NCBI RefSeq assembly: GCF_002217755.1
Contig: NZ_BCFL01000017.1
Span: 1 to 64,000 of the forward strand
Length of the DNA: 64,000 nucleotides
Source: Streptomyces hyaluromycini
GTDB taxonomy: Bacteria > Actinomycetota > Actinomycetes > Streptomycetales > Streptomycetaceae
Direction: 5' to 3'
The notes beneath the pieces are model-generated. The model did no database searches. It had not been told where the DNA came from and saw nothing but the letters and a program-made list of their open reading frames with translations. This document shows, piece after piece, positions 1 to 7,215 of this stretch. The first letter of the stretch is position 1. Each line of letters begins with the position of its first letter. A program made the position numbers and the translations under genes.

Positions 1-285
1 TCTTCCCGGCCGCTGGGCCGTTCCGACGAGTGAGACTTTAGCGGATTCCCGGCCTCCGAGCTAATCGGCGCCGCGTCCTTTCGAACGTGGATTCCTCATT
101 ACGCGAATACGCACGCCAAAGCCCCCGACGACGTGTCGCCGATTGCTGGCAGGTACTTGCGGAATGGCTGCCCGGGGACCGACCGGAGTCGGCGCTCACG
201 TCGGACAACCCGGAGAACACTACGTACCCGGGTAGGGCGTGTCAACTCGCGGCGGGACGGGCCCCCGGAGCGTAGGGTGGGCGGC
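1..285. other. Upstream region of the trpS leader, no gene seen
   Basis: No convincing coding frame occurs here; the short open frames lack codon bias and ribosome sites. The first 120 bases are less GC-rich than the rest and may hold a promoter for a gene lying left of the window. The promoter of the trpS transcript must lie in the right half, before the leader ATG at 286. I could not pick a clear -35/-10 pair, so none is called. Confidence 0.5.
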
Positions 286-327
286 ATGACTACGCGTACG
301 TGTACCCAGCAGTGGTGGCCCGCCTGA
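286..327 (+). CDS. trp leader peptide of the trpS attenuator
   Basis: This is a 13-codon open frame reading MTTRTCTQQWWPA, with two adjacent Trp codons at 313-318 and a TGA stop at 325-327. A purine/G-rich stretch (AGGGTGGG) lies just upstream as ribosome site. Trp codons are rare, so a tandem pair in a tiny frame ahead of a tryptophanyl-tRNA synthetase gene is a strong sign of ribosome-mediated attenuation. Stalling at these codons when charged tRNA-Trp is scarce would favour the antiterminator formed by 328-336 with 356-364. A leader of this kind is known for the auxiliary trpRS1 of S. coelicolor (established knowledge). The peptide itself probably has no other function. Confidence 0.85.
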   Translation: MTTRTCTQQWWPA

Positions 328-378
328 CGGCGGCCGCGCTCACGTACGTATTCAACGGCCGCCGCTTCGGCGGCCGTT
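328..378 (+). promoter_or_regulatory. Transcription attenuator: competing antiterminator and terminator stems
   Basis: A perfect 11-bp stem forms between AACGGCCGCCG (354-364) and CGGCGGCCGTT (368-378) around a 3-base loop. The segment CGGCGGCCG at 328-336, directly after the leader stop codon, repeats the right arm. It can pair instead with 356-364, so the two structures exclude each other. A ribosome at the leader stop would cover 328-336 and leave the terminator free. A ribosome stalled at the Trp codons would leave 328-336 free to form the antiterminator. The stem lacks a strong U tract, as is common in Streptomyces. Confidence 0.8.
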
Positions 379-451
379 CGTGTATCTCCCTCCAGAACCT
401 CTGAGGGCCGGCCGCCTGGGACGGCGGTCTCGACCAGAAGGTGGCGAGGGA

Positions 452-1528
452 ATGACACGGGTCTTCAGCGGGATCAAGCCGACCGGGCACCTGACACTGG
501 GGAACTACCTGGGAGCGATGCGGCAGTGGGCCGCCGTGGACCAGCACCAGGCTGACGCCCTGTTCTGCGTCGTCGATCTGCACGGGATGACCGTGGACCA
601 CGATCCGGCCCGGCTGCGCAGGCTCACCCGGCAGGCGGCGACGCTGCTGCTGGCGGCGGGGCTGGATCCGGAGCTGTGCACCGTGTTCGTGCAGAGCCAT
701 GTCGACGAGCACACCCGGTTGTCGTACGTCATGGAGTGCGTGGCGACCGACGGTGAGATGCGGCGGATGGTCCAGTACAAGGAGAAGGTCGCGAGCGAGG
801 GGGCGCGTGGACGGGGTGTGCGGCTGTCCCTGCTGACGTATCCGGCGCTGATGGCGGCGGACATCCTGGCGTACGGGGCGGACGAGGTGCCGGTCGGGGA
901 CGATCAGGCGCAGCACGTGGAGCTGACGCGGGACCTGGCGGTGCGGTTCAACCAGCGGTACGGGCACACGTTCGTGGTGCCGAAGGCGACCGTGCCTGCG
1001 GTGGCGGCGCGGGTGATGAATCTGCAGGATCCGACGTCGAAGATGGGCAAGAGCGACGAATCGGGACCCGGGATCGTCTATCTGCTCGATGAGCCGGACG
1101 TGATCCGGAAGAAGGTCATGCGGGCCGTGACCGACAGCGGGCGGGAGGTCGTGTACGACCGGGAGGAGCGGCCCGGGGTCGCGAATCTGCTGGAGATTCT
1201 CGCTGCGTGCACGGACGGGAACCCTGAGTCACTGGCAGCCGTTCACGATTCGTACGGCGCTCTGAAGCAGGCCACCGCGGAGGCGGTGCTGGAGACGCTC
1301 AGGCCCGTGCGGGCCAGGCACAGGGAGTTGTGTGCCGATCCGGGATATGTGGAGGAGGTGCTGCGGCATGGGGCGGAGAAGGCTCGGGCGATCGCCCGGC
1401 CGATCGTCGATACGGCCTACCGGGCGATCGGGCTGTTGCCGCCCGGCGACTTCTCGGGCTCGGGCTCGGGCTCGGCGTCGGGCACCGGAGCAGTGACGGC
1501 CGAGCCCGCGTTGCACGTGGCGCGGTAG
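452..1528 (+). CDS. trpS: Tryptophanyl-tRNA synthetase (auxiliary, attenuator-controlled)
   Basis: A class I aminoacyl-tRNA synthetase that charges tRNA-Trp in the cytoplasm. The 358-residue product has the HIGH-region signature TGHLTLGNYLG at residues 11-21 and a KMSKS-type loop KMGKS at residues 197-201. Length fits bacterial TrpRS (about 330-360). The ATG at 452 is chosen because the protein then starts MTRVFSGIKPTG, as TrpRS proteins do; the open frame upstream runs through the attenuator. The C-terminus ends in a Gly/Ser-rich tail not expected in the catalytic core. The attenuator and location match the S. coelicolor trpRS1 gene, an inducible indolmycin-resistant second TrpRS. Resistance is an inference from that match, not read from residues here. 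Confidence 0.93.
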   Translation: MTRVFSGIKPTGHLTLGNYLGAMRQWAAVDQHQADALFCVVDLHGMTVDHDPARLRRLTRQAATLLLAAGLDPELCTVFVQSHVDEHTRLSYVMECVATDGEMRRMVQYKEKVASEGARGRGVRLSLLTYPALMAADILAYGADEVPVGDDQAQHVELTRDLAVRFNQRYGHTFVVPKATVPAVAARVMNLQDPTSKMGKSDESGPGIVYLLDEPDVIRKKVMRAVTDSGREVVYDREERPGVANLLEILAACTDGNPESLAAVHDSYGALKQATAEAVLETLRPVRARHRELCADPGYVEEVLRHGAEKARAIARPIVDTAYRAIGLLPPGDFSGSGSGSASGTGAVTAEPALHVAR

Positions 1529-1540
1529 GCCCGCGGGCCT
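1527..1540. terminator. 14-bp palindrome between convergent trpS and proC
   Basis: AGGCCCGCGGGCCT is a perfect palindrome filling the 11-base gap between the two convergent genes and touching their last codons. It could act as a two-way terminator or pause site. It has no loop and no U tract, so the call is weak. Confidence 0.3.
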
Positions 1541-2352
1541 CAGTCCTTCTTGCCGGAGGCGAGTTCGCGGCTGCGGTCGCGGGCGGCTTCGAGCGCGGCG
1601 ATGAGGGCGGCGCGGACGCCGTGGTTCTCCAGTTCGCGGATGGCGTTGATGGTGGTGCCGGCGGGCGAGGTGACGTTCTCACGGAGCTTGACGGGGTGTT
1701 CGCCGCTGTCGCGGAGCATCACGGCGGCGCCGATCGCGGACTGGACGATGAGGTCGTGGGCCTTGTCCCGGGGCAGGCCGAGCAGGATGCCGGCGTCGGT
1801 CATGGCCTCGACCAGGTAGAAGAAGTACGCCGGGCCCGAGCCGGACAGAGCGGTGCAGGCGTCCTGCTGGGACTCGGGGACCTGGAGGGTCTTGCCGACG
1901 GCGCCGAAGATCTCCTCGGCGGTGGCGAGGTGGGCGGCGGTGGCGTGGCTGCCGGCGGAGATGACGGACATCGCCTCGTCGACGAGGGCGGGGGTGTTCG
2001 TCATGACACGGACGACCGGGGTGCCCGGGGCGAGGCGTTCCTCGAAGAAGGAGGTGGGGATGCCCGCGGCGCCGCTGATGATGAGGCGGTCGGCGGGGAC
2101 GTGCGGGGCGAGTTCGTCGAGGAGGGTGCCCATGTCCTGCGGCTTGACCGTGAGGATCAGGGTGTCGGCGGTCTTCGCGGCCTCGGGGTTGGTGACCGGG
2201 GTGACTCCGTGGCGGGTGCGGAGTTCTTCGGCCCGTTCGGGGCGGCGGGCGGTGACCAGGAGGTCGGCGGGGGCCCAGCCGGCGCGGATCATTCCGCTGA
2301 GCAGGGCTTCGCCGATCTTGCCGGTGCCGAGGACTGCGACTTTCTGACTCAT
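1540..2352 (-). CDS. proC: Pyrroline-5-carboxylate reductase
   Basis: Catalyses the last step of proline synthesis, NAD(P)H-dependent reduction of pyrroline-5-carboxylate, in the cytoplasm. The 270-residue protein opens with the Rossmann motif VAVLGTGKIGEALLSG. It carries the family's C-terminal signature region around LSGSGPAYFFYLVEAM and the segment VTSPAGTTINAI. Length is typical (about 270). The ATG at 2352 puts the dinucleotide fold at the extreme N-terminus as usual; no strong ribosome site is visible upstream, so initiation may be leaderless or weak. It converges on trpS with an 11-base gap. Confidence 0.95.
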   Translation of the reverse strand: MSQKVAVLGTGKIGEALLSGMIRAGWAPADLLVTARRPERAEELRTRHGVTPVTNPEAAKTADTLILTVKPQDMGTLLDELAPHVPADRLIISGAAGIPTSFFEERLAPGTPVVRVMTNTPALVDEAMSVISAGSHATAAHLATAEEIFGAVGKTLQVPESQQDACTALSGSGPAYFFYLVEAMTDAGILLGLPRDKAHDLIVQSAIGAAVMLRDSGEHPVKLRENVTSPAGTTINAIRELENHGVRAALIAALEAARDRSRELASGKKD

Positions 2353-2462
2353 GCGGTTCAGTCTGGCACCGGGGGTCGGGGCAGAGGTCGTCTGTCCGCT
2401 GGCCGGACTTCGGTGGTGGACGTCGGCGGTGGGCATCGGTGGTGGCCAAGCGGGTCCGGCCG

Positions 2463-2540
2463 GCGCCCCGAAGGGGCGCTGGGGGTACCCCCGGCCGAAG
2501 GCTGGGGGAGGAACTGCGCGACCAGCCACGACGGCGCCGC
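2463..2540 (+). repeat. Dispersed GC-rich intergenic repeat, copy A
   Basis: Begins with the hairpin GCGCCCCGAAGGGGCGC, continues with a second inverted segment (CTGGGGG...CCCCCGGC...), and ends with the shared core AACTGCGCGACCAGCC. Related copies lie near 4265, 13005, 15011, 20111, 25742, 30193, 48863 and 56367/56431. It lies after the 3' end of the ABC permease gene and before proC, and may end transcription from the right. Confidence 0.75.
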
Positions 2541-2581
2541 AGTCGGCAGACGGCACATCGCGGCTATTTCCAGCGGAGCGC

Positions 2582-3370
2582 TTAGGCCGTCCGGCGCCGC
2601 AGGGTGGCCGCTCCGAGGGTCAGGACCAGCAGGGCGCAGCCGGCGACGATCAGGACGTCCCTGACGAAGGTGGCGGTCATGTCGGTGTGGTGGAGGACCT
2701 CGTTCATGCCGTCGACCGCGTAGGACATGGGGAGGACGTCGGAGATGGCTTCGAGGACGGGGTGCATCTCGGAGCGGGGGGTGAACAGGCCGCAGAGGAG
2801 GAGCTGGGGGAAGATCACCGCGGGCATGAACTGGACCGCCTGGAATTCCGAGGCCGCGAAGGCCGATACGAAGAGACCGAGGGCCGTGCCGAGCAGGGCG
2901 TCGAGCAGGGCGACCAGGAGCAGGAGCCAGGGGGAGCCGGTGACGTCGAGGCCCAGGAGCCAGACGGCCAGGCCGGTGGCGAGGGCCGACTGGATGATCG
3001 CGAGGATGCCGAAGGCGAGGGCGTAGCCGGCGATGAGGTCGGCTTTGCCGAGGGGCATGGCGAGGAGGCGTTCGAGGGTGCCGGAGGTGCGTTCGCGGAG
3101 GGTGGCGATGGAGGTCACCAGGAACATCGTGATGAGCGGGAAGATGCCGAGGAGTGAGGCGCCGATGTTGTCGAAGGTCTGCGGGCTGCCGTCGAAGACG
3201 TAGCGGAGCAGCACCAGCATCAGGCAGGGGATGAGGATCAGCAGCGCGATGGTGCGGGGGTCGTGGCGGAGCTGACGCAGGACGCGCGCGGCGGTGGCGG
3301 TGGTGCGGGAGAGATTGAGGGCGCCGACGGGGATGGTGTCGGCGGTGGTGGTCGCGGTCTGGGTGGTCAT
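2582..3370 (-). CDS. ABC-2 type transporter permease
   Basis: Membrane subunit of an ABC exporter; 262 residues with about six hydrophobic segments, the first around LLILIPCLMLVLLRYVF. The sequence RTSGTLERLLAMPLGKADLI is typical of ABC-2 permeases of the drug-exporter (DrrB-like) class. The ATG at 3370 overlaps the stop of the upstream ATPase gene by four bases (ATGA), so the pair is translationally coupled and forms one exporter. The substrate cannot be told from sequence; drugs or lipids are typical for this class. No regulator gene adjoins, but an operator-like palindrome covers the start of the ATPase gene. Confidence 0.9.
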   Translation of the reverse strand: MTTQTATTTADTIPVGALNLSRTTATAARVLRQLRHDPRTIALLILIPCLMLVLLRYVFDGSPQTFDNIGASLLGIFPLITMFLVTSIATLRERTSGTLERLLAMPLGKADLIAGYALAFGILAIIQSALATGLAVWLLGLDVTGSPWLLLLVALLDALLGTALGLFVSAFAASEFQAVQFMPAVIFPQLLLCGLFTPRSEMHPVLEAISDVLPMSYAVDGMNEVLHHTDMTATFVRDVLIVAGCALLVLTLGAATLRRRTA

Positions 3371-4176
3371 CGGGCCGTTTCCTTCGTGCGGGAGTTGGCG
3401 GCGGCTTCGTCGACGAGGTGGAGGAAGGCGGCCTCGACGGTGTCGGAGCCGGTGCGGGTGCGCAGGGCCTCGGGGGTGTCGTCGGCGAGGATCTCGCCCT
3501 CGCGCATGAGGAGGAGGCGGTGGCAGCGCTCGGCCTCGTCCATGACGTGGGAGGAGATGAGGAGGGTGGCGCCGCGGGTGGCGGCGATGGAGTGGAAGAG
3601 GTTCCAGAGGTCGCGGCGCAGGACGGGGTCCAGGCCGACGGTGGGTTCGTCGAGGACGAGGAGTTCGGGGCTGCCGAGCAGGGCGACGGCGAGGGAGACG
3701 CGGTTGCGCTGGCCGCCGGAGAGGTTGCCGGCGAGGGCGTCGGCGTGGCTGGTGAGGTCGACTTCGCCGAGGACGCGGTCGACGTCGGCCCGGCGGTCGG
3801 AGGTGGGGCGGGTGGGGTCGAGGACCGAGCCGAAGTAGTCGAGGTTCTGGCGGATGGTCAGGTCGTCGTAGACGGAGGCGGCTTGGGTGACGTAGCCGAT
3901 GCGGGTGCGCAGGGAGGGGTGGCCGGCGGGGCGGCCGAGGACGTTCAGGGTGCCGGTGACCTTGGCCTGGGTGCCGACGATGGAGCGCATCAGGGTGGAC
4001 TTGCCGCATCCGGAGGGGCCGAGGAGGCCGGTGATCTGACCGCGCGGGACGGTGAAGTCGAGGCCGCGGAGGACGGTACGGGGGCCGCGGACCGCGGTGA
4101 GTCCGGCGGCTTGGACGGCGGGGGGCAGGGCGGAGTTGCCGGGAGCCTGGGGCGGCTCCGGCGAATAATTCACCAT
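3367..4176 (-). CDS. ABC transporter ATP-binding protein
   Basis: Cytoplasmic motor of the exporter whose membrane part is the next gene. The 269-residue product has Walker A (GPSGCGKST), signature (LSGGQRNRVSLA), Walker B (LLVLDEPTVGLDP) and H-loop (LLISSHVMDEAERC) in the usual order, as in CcmA/DrrA-type exporters. The ATG at 4176 is preferred over an in-frame ATG at 4233: residues before it are low-complexity, and 4176 lies within an operator-like palindrome near an expected promoter. No ribosome site is obvious, so the message may be leaderless. The stop overlaps the permease start by four bases. Confidence 0.92.
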   Translation of the reverse strand: MVNYSPEPPQAPGNSALPPAVQAAGLTAVRGPRTVLRGLDFTVPRGQITGLLGPSGCGKSTLMRSIVGTQAKVTGTLNVLGRPAGHPSLRTRIGYVTQAASVYDDLTIRQNLDYFGSVLDPTRPTSDRRADVDRVLGEVDLTSHADALAGNLSGGQRNRVSLAVALLGSPELLVLDEPTVGLDPVLRRDLWNLFHSIAATRGATLLISSHVMDEAERCHRLLLMREGEILADDTPEALRTRTGSDTVEAAFLHLVDEAAANSRTKETAR

Positions 4177-4185
4177 GTGATGAAT
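4168..4185 (-). promoter_or_regulatory. Operator-like palindrome over the ABC ATPase start codon
   Basis: ATTCACCATGTGATGAAT has matching arms ATTCA/TGAAT. It sits inside a direct repeat of GAATAAT (4163-4169 and 4182-4188) in an unusually AT-rich patch. It covers the ATG at 4176. A repressor bound here would block transcription or initiation of the exporter operon. The binding protein is unknown. Confidence 0.45.
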
Positions 4186-4264
4186 AATGCTCGGGAGGGG
4201 GTGGGGCGTCAAGGGGAGGGGGTGGGGAGGCACGACTGCCCGCAGCTGGGAAGCCGACGCGACA

Positions 4265-4344
4265 GCGCCCCGTAAGGGGCGCGGGGCTGTGTTTGATGTG
4301 CGGCTACCGCCGCGTGGGCGCGCGCAACCCCCACCGGCCCGCGG
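4265..4344 (+). repeat. Dispersed GC-rich intergenic repeat, copy B
   Basis: Starts with GCGCCCCGTAAGGGGCGC, then the variant middle GGGGCTGTGTTTGATGTGCG seen also in copies D and I, and ends in CCCCCACCGGCCCGCGG. It lies between the 5' end of the ABC ATPase gene and the 3' end of the methyltransferase gene. Confidence 0.7.
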
Positions 4345-4383
4345 CCAAGTCGCTGCCGCGGGCCGGTGCGTGCGCGGCGACGC

Positions 4384-5199
4384 TCAGGTGTTGAGGGCGA
4401 CGAGCAGGAGGACGACGTACGTCTCCTCGACGATGCCGTCGGGGAAGGTCTCCAGGAGGTGGGCGCGTTCCGCTGCGAGGAAGGCGGTGCGGCGGTCCTC
4501 GGGGGTGACGAGGAACGCCGAGTGGCTGCCGATGTTGGCGAGGTGGGTGTCGACCGGGACGCGGCGGCTCCAGCGGACCTCGCGGCGGGCGAAGCGGAGG
4601 CGGCCGCTGGGGTCGGCGAGGCCGGTGCGGTCGGCGGACTTGCTCTGCTCCGACCTGACGTCGATACCGAAGAACCGGCTGATGCGGTCGGCGGAGTCGG
4701 CGATCCAGTCGACGTCGAGCGCGTCGGTGTTCCACCACAGCGCCAGCGCTCCGCCGGGACGCAGCACGCGCAGCGCCTCCGGCACGGAGCAGGCCGGGTC
4801 GGTCCAGTGCCAGGCCTGGGCGTAGGTGAGGAAGTCGGCGGTGGCGGCGGCGAGCGGGAGGGCGTTGCCGTTGCCGCGGACGATCGGGACGCCGGGGAGG
4901 GTGGTGTGGAACTGCGCCGCCATGCCCTCCCCCGGCTCCACCGCGACCACGTCGGCGCCGCGCGCGTGCAGAAGGGCGGTCGCGATGCCGGTGCCCGCGC
5001 CGACGTCGACCACCCGGGCGCCCCTGAGGGAGCGGCCGGCCTCCTCCTCGACGGCGTCGAGAAGGGCGGGCGGGTAGGAGGGGCGGTTCTCGGCGTACTG
5101 GGCCGCGGCGGCGTCGAAGGAGCGGGCGCGGTCGGCGTGGGAGGGAGCGGGGGTCGGGGTCGGGTTCTGGGGATGCGACTGCGACTGGCCTGTGATCAT
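4384..5199 (-). CDS. Class I SAM-dependent methyltransferase
   Basis: A cytoplasmic methyltransferase of 271 residues. The AdoMet-binding motif I reads VVDVGAGTGIAT after an N-terminal FDAAAAQYAENRPSYP segment. It is followed by an acidic loop (VVAVEPGEGM) and by the motif LRVLRPGGALALWW. This layout matches the methyltransferase type 11 (UbiE/BioC-like) group, whose substrate cannot be inferred. The ATG at 5199 gives a short Pro/Ser-rich extension before the conserved core; no better start is evident. It stands alone between a repeat and a membrane-protein gene. Confidence 0.88.
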   Translation of the reverse strand: MITGQSQSHPQNPTPTPAPSHADRARSFDAAAAQYAENRPSYPPALLDAVEEEAGRSLRGARVVDVGAGTGIATALLHARGADVVAVEPGEGMAAQFHTTLPGVPIVRGNGNALPLAAATADFLTYAQAWHWTDPACSVPEALRVLRPGGALALWWNTDALDVDWIADSADRISRFFGIDVRSEQSKSADRTGLADPSGRLRFARREVRWSRRVPVDTHLANIGSHSAFLVTPEDRRTAFLAAERAHLLETFPDGIVEETYVVLLLVALNT

Positions 5200-5420
5200 G
5201 CGGCCATGGTCCCGGGGGCGGGGCGGGGGAGACAGAGATTTCCGAGGGGTGGGCCGGATGTCACGGTCGGCCGATGCGCGGCCTCGGTGCCCGGGCCTGT
5301 TGCCTGCCTACGACCGGCAGCCGGCCCGGCCCCTGCGCCTGAGCTTCTTCTGTGCGACCGGCGCGTCGGCGACGGCGCCTGCGTTTCTCCTTCGCGACCG
5401 GCGCGGTCTGCCCGTCGGCC

Positions 5421-5927
5421 CTATCGCTTCCGCTTCTTCTTCGACGGGTTGCCCGAGCGGCGGGTGGTGCGGTGTTCGTGCTCCTGGACGGCGGTGTCGT
5501 ACTCGGCTCGGTGGAGTTTCTCGCCGGGGGCCTCGGTGAGGGAGCGGAAGAAGTAGGCGAGGAGCGAGCCGACGAAGCCGATGGCGAGGAGTCCGCGCAG
5601 GGAGGCCTGGCGTTCGGGGTCGGGGCGCTTGCCGAAGGACTCCCAGGTGTTGCGGAAGGCCAGGGCGCTGCAGATGGCGAACATCGCGACGACGAGCACG
5701 GACACGAAGGCACCGGTGTCGGCGAGTTGGACGCCCTCGTAGGCGAGGCGGAGGACCAGGCAGGAGACGACGGCGGCGGCGAGCGAGCCCGTGGCCACGC
5801 CGATCCGGCGGGCGGTGTAGCCGTCGTCGTGGTTCACCCAGGTCGTGCCGAAGAAGCGGAGGGGCTCGGGGCGGGGTCCGCCGGTGGAGCCCGCGGGGGT
5901 GTCCGGGGTGCCTGGTTCGTCGCTCAC
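5421..5927 (-). CDS. Conserved integral membrane protein, function unknown
   Basis: A 168-residue protein with an N-terminal cytoplasmic stretch holding FFGTTWVNHDDGYTARR. Three hydrophobic helices follow at roughly residues 44-66, 74-95 and 112-128, then a charged tail ending in SKKKRKR. I recognise this as a streptomycete-type hypothetical but know no function. The reading frame has clear codon bias and a start at 5927. The 220 bases between it and the methyltransferase gene show no gene. Confidence 0.8.
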   Translation of the reverse strand: MSDEPGTPDTPAGSTGGPRPEPLRFFGTTWVNHDDGYTARRIGVATGSLAAAVVSCLVLRLAYEGVQLADTGAFVSVLVVAMFAICSALAFRNTWESFGKRPDPERQASLRGLLAIGFVGSLLAYFFRSLTEAPGEKLHRAEYDTAVQEHEHRTTRRSGNPSKKKRKR

Positions 5928-5983
5928 GGGACGATTATGGCGCCGGGGGCCCGCGGGCTCCGGGACGGGGTTGGTGCGACCGG

Positions 5984-6322
5984 TCAGGAACAGTGGGCGG
6001 TGACGTAGCCGTCGCTGCCCGTGTGCACGTAGGTGTCCGAGACGTACGCGCTGCCGCCGATGTTGTCCCAGATGTTCGAGGTGCCGTAGTAACCGGACAC
6101 CGTCGTACCCGGCGTCTGGCAGAAGAGCGTCACCTGGGAGCTCGGGGACAGGATGCGGACGATGCTGTAGGAGGTGCCCGGCCCGCTCCGGACGTTCAGT
6201 TCGACCGGGGCGGTGGTGTAGGACGCCGCGGCTGTCGCCGTCGTGGCCCAGCCCAGCACCATCATGGCCGACGTGGCGGCTGTGCCCGCGAGCATCAGTG
6301 CCCGGCGTCTCGGCGGAGTCAT
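5984..6322 (-). CDS. Secreted bacterial SH3-domain protein, paralogue 1
   Basis: A 112-residue exported protein: a basic N-terminus (TPPRRRAL), a hydrophobic core and an Ala-rich cleavage region form a signal peptide ending near residue 32. The rest is one SH3b-like domain with the hallmark LNVRSGPGTSY and YYGTSNIWDNI. Two cysteines (in CQTPG and at the C-terminus) could form a disulphide. SH3b domains often bind peptidoglycan or peptides outside the cell. It is the last of three tandem paralogues (with 6351-6689 and 6709-7035). The start at 6322 is chosen for the signal peptide. Confidence 0.88.
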   Translation of the reverse strand: MTPPRRRALMLAGTAATSAMMVLGWATTATAAASYTTAPVELNVRSGPGTSYSIVRILSPSSQVTLFCQTPGTTVSGYYGTSNIWDNIGGSAYVSDTYVHTGSDGYVTAHCS

Positions 6323-6350
6323 GGTCGGGGTCGTCCCTTCAGGAGTGCGG

Positions 6351-6689
6351 TCAGGCGCAGCGGTCGGCCACATAGCCGTCGCTGCCCGTGTTGACGTAGG
6401 TGTCCGAGACGAACTCGCCGTTGTCGATGTTGTCCCAGATGTTCGAGGTGCCGTAGTAGCCGGACACCGTCGTACCCGGCGTCTGGCAGAAGATCGGGAC
6501 CTTGGTGTTCTCGGGGAGGGTGCGGGTGATGCTGTAGCTGGTGCCCGGGCCGCTGCGGACGTTCAGGCGGATGTTCGGGGCGACCGAGTACGTCGATACG
6601 GCGGCGGCGGTCGAGGCCGACCCCAGGATCATGAGGAAGGCTCCTGCGGAGCCCCCGAGAAGGACGGAAGCGCGTCTCAAGGGTGTCAT
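6351..6689 (-). CDS. Secreted bacterial SH3-domain protein, paralogue 2
   Basis: A 112-residue product closely alike paralogue 1 after a signal peptide (PLRRASVLLGGSAGAFLMIL, then an Ala-rich stretch). The mature part is a single SH3b domain with LNVRSGPGTSYSITRTL and two cysteines. A strong ribosome site (AGGAGG) lies upstream of the ATG at 6689. The 28-base gap to paralogue 1 suggests co-transcription. Likely a small wall-associated or free extracellular protein; the ligand is unknown. Confidence 0.9.
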   Translation of the reverse strand: MTPLRRASVLLGGSAGAFLMILGSASTAAAVSTYSVAPNIRLNVRSGPGTSYSITRTLPENTKVPIFCQTPGTTVSGYYGTSNIWDNIDNGEFVSDTYVNTGSDGYVADRCA

Positions 6690-6708
6690 CCCAATCCTCC
6701 TGGACCGG

Positions 6709-7035
6709 TCAGGAGCAGCGGTCGGCCACGTAGCCGTCGCTGCCCGTGTTGACGTAGGCGTCTGCCACGAACTCGCCGTTGCTGATGTTGTCCCAGATGT
6801 TCGAGGTGCCGTAGTAGCCGGACACCGAGGTACCGGGCGTCTGGCAGTAGACCGGGACCTTGGCGCCCTCGGGGAGGGTCCGGGTGATGTCGTAGCTGGT
6901 GCCCGGGCCGCTGCGGACGTTCAGGCGGACGCCCGGGGCGACCGAGTAATAACGGACGCCGGTGGCTGCCGCCAGCGTCGTGACGGCCTCTTCCTCGCCG
7001 CCGCCCCCGGCTTCCTGTGCTTGATCGACAGACAT
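6709..7035 (-). CDS. SH3-domain protein, paralogue 3, lacking a signal peptide
   Basis: A 108-residue frame whose C-terminal 75 residues match paralogues 1 and 2 (LNVRSGPGTSYDITRTLPEG, CQTPGTSVSGYYGTS). The N-terminus, however, is acidic and Gly-rich (SVDQAQEAGGGGEEEAV), not a signal peptide. A good ribosome site (GGGGGAG) precedes the ATG at 7035. A neighbouring frame over the same bases reads a basic run (KHRKPGAAARKR) that would suit a signal-peptide n-region. A small indel may therefore have broken the export signal, making this a cytoplasmic relic or pseudogene. It is first in the paralogue run and divergent from the kinase gene. Confidence 0.7.
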   Translation of the reverse strand: MSVDQAQEAGGGGEEEAVTTLAAATGVRYYSVAPGVRLNVRSGPGTSYDITRTLPEGAKVPVYCQTPGTSVSGYYGTSNIWDNISNGEFVADAYVNTGSDGYVADRCS

Positions 7036-7215
7036 GTACTGCTCCCCCCACTGGACCCATGAGTGCCATGGAGTCCCGTTGATTCCCCGCATTCGAGCCA
7101 CGAAACACATGTACGTAACTCGCACGCGGAGGCTAGCAAGCCGCCTCTGTCCCGTACGAGTCATCGACTAGGCTCCGTGCGTCGCGCTCCGCGGAAACAG
7201 CACGGAGGTGGTCCC

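Noticed and set aside
7063..7215. Longer start for the Ser/Thr kinase at 7063
   Set aside because: The extra 51 residues lack conservation and overlap the divergent promoter area; TTG 7216 has a strong ribosome site.
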